Positions 5,569 through 5,651 of a stretch of 5,651 nt of DNA are shown here, one piece after another (position 1 is the stretch's first letter; every line of letters begins with the position of its first letter). Origin of the DNA: Oscillospiraceae bacterium (GTDB lineage: Bacteria > Bacillota > Clostridia > Oscillospirales > Ruminococcaceae); NCBI GenBank assembly GCA_017396055.1, contig JAFQND010000241.1, positions 1 through 5,651 on the forward strand, given 5' to 3'. A program made the translations under genes and the position numbers. The notes below the pieces were generated by a model that was not told the DNA's origin, did not search any database, and was given only the letters and a program-made list of their open reading frames with translations.

Positions 5569-5651
5569 ATGAAAAATGATCCTCTCCGCCGCAGCCAGTT
5601 TTTATATATCATTCAGGCTGCACTGGAATATTTCGTCGCCATTCTGATGGC
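5569..5651 (+). CDS. Probable MFS transporter, N-terminal 27 codons (cut by window end)
   Basis: The reading frame begins at the ATG at 5569, with AAAGGA at 5553-5558 ten bases upstream, and is still open at the right edge. The visible residues start with a short charged tail, MKNDPLRR, and move into a hydrophobic first helix containing FLYIIQAALEYFVAILM. This arrangement, with A-L-E-Y-F in the first helix, resembles the N-terminus of a group of major facilitator transporters common in Clostridia. No promoter or terminator is visible in the 35 bases after the GH78 stop, so it is probably cotranscribed with that gene and may import its substrate. With only 27 codons, gene presence is well supported but the family call is tentative. 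Confidence 0.65.
   Translation, partial: MKNDPLRRSQFLYIIQAALEYFVAILM

Overview
The window looks like chromosomal DNA from a Gram-positive, low-to-mid GC bacterium, most likely a gut-type Clostridia member (Oscillospiraceae/Lachnospiraceae-like). This is inferred from strong AAAGGAG/AGGAGG ribosome sites before every gene, textbook housekeeping promoters (four TTGnnn-17-TATnAT elements, three with a TGn extended -10), T-tailed hairpin terminators, and protein sequences resembling those of that group. No rRNA, tRNA, CRISPR array, transposase or phage gene is visible.

Layout from left to right. Bases 1-53 may hold the last codons of an upstream gene. A promoter (60-88) drives a small membrane-anchored or secreted protein of 111 residues (133-468). 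It converges on a histidine-phosphatase-family gene on the minus strand (592-1299), and the two share one bidirectional hairpin terminator (527-554). The phosphatase is divergent from a two-gene operon. The divergent promoters lie back to back (1333-1361 minus, 1392-1420 plus), and a 14-base near-perfect direct repeat covers both -35 boxes. The operon encodes a signal-less GH33-type sialidase (1445-2473) and, 2 bases later, a PHP-family histidinol-phosphatase-like phosphoesterase (2476-3300). It ends in a strong 15-bp-stem terminator (3312-3347). A new promoter starts 3 bases after that terminator (3351-3379) and drives a signal-less GH78 alpha-L-rhamnosidase-type enzyme (3416-5533). The first 27 codons of a probable MFS transporter (5569 to the window end) follow.

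Taken together, 1445 to the end reads as a small carbohydrate-use region in which both glycosidases lack export signals. The likely logic is that a transporter, probably the MFS protein at the right edge, brings in small glycosides that are trimmed inside the cell. The sialidase keeps the full GH33 catalytic set with spacings that match the Micromonospora enzyme as I remember it, so it is probably active. The PHP protein is coupled to it rather than to histidine biosynthesis genes, so its substrate is an open question. There is no gene-free stretch longer than 300 bases. I see no clearly unprecedented system here; the most interesting points are the sialidase-PHP pairing, the -35 direct repeats, and the altered active-site motif of the GH78 enzyme.
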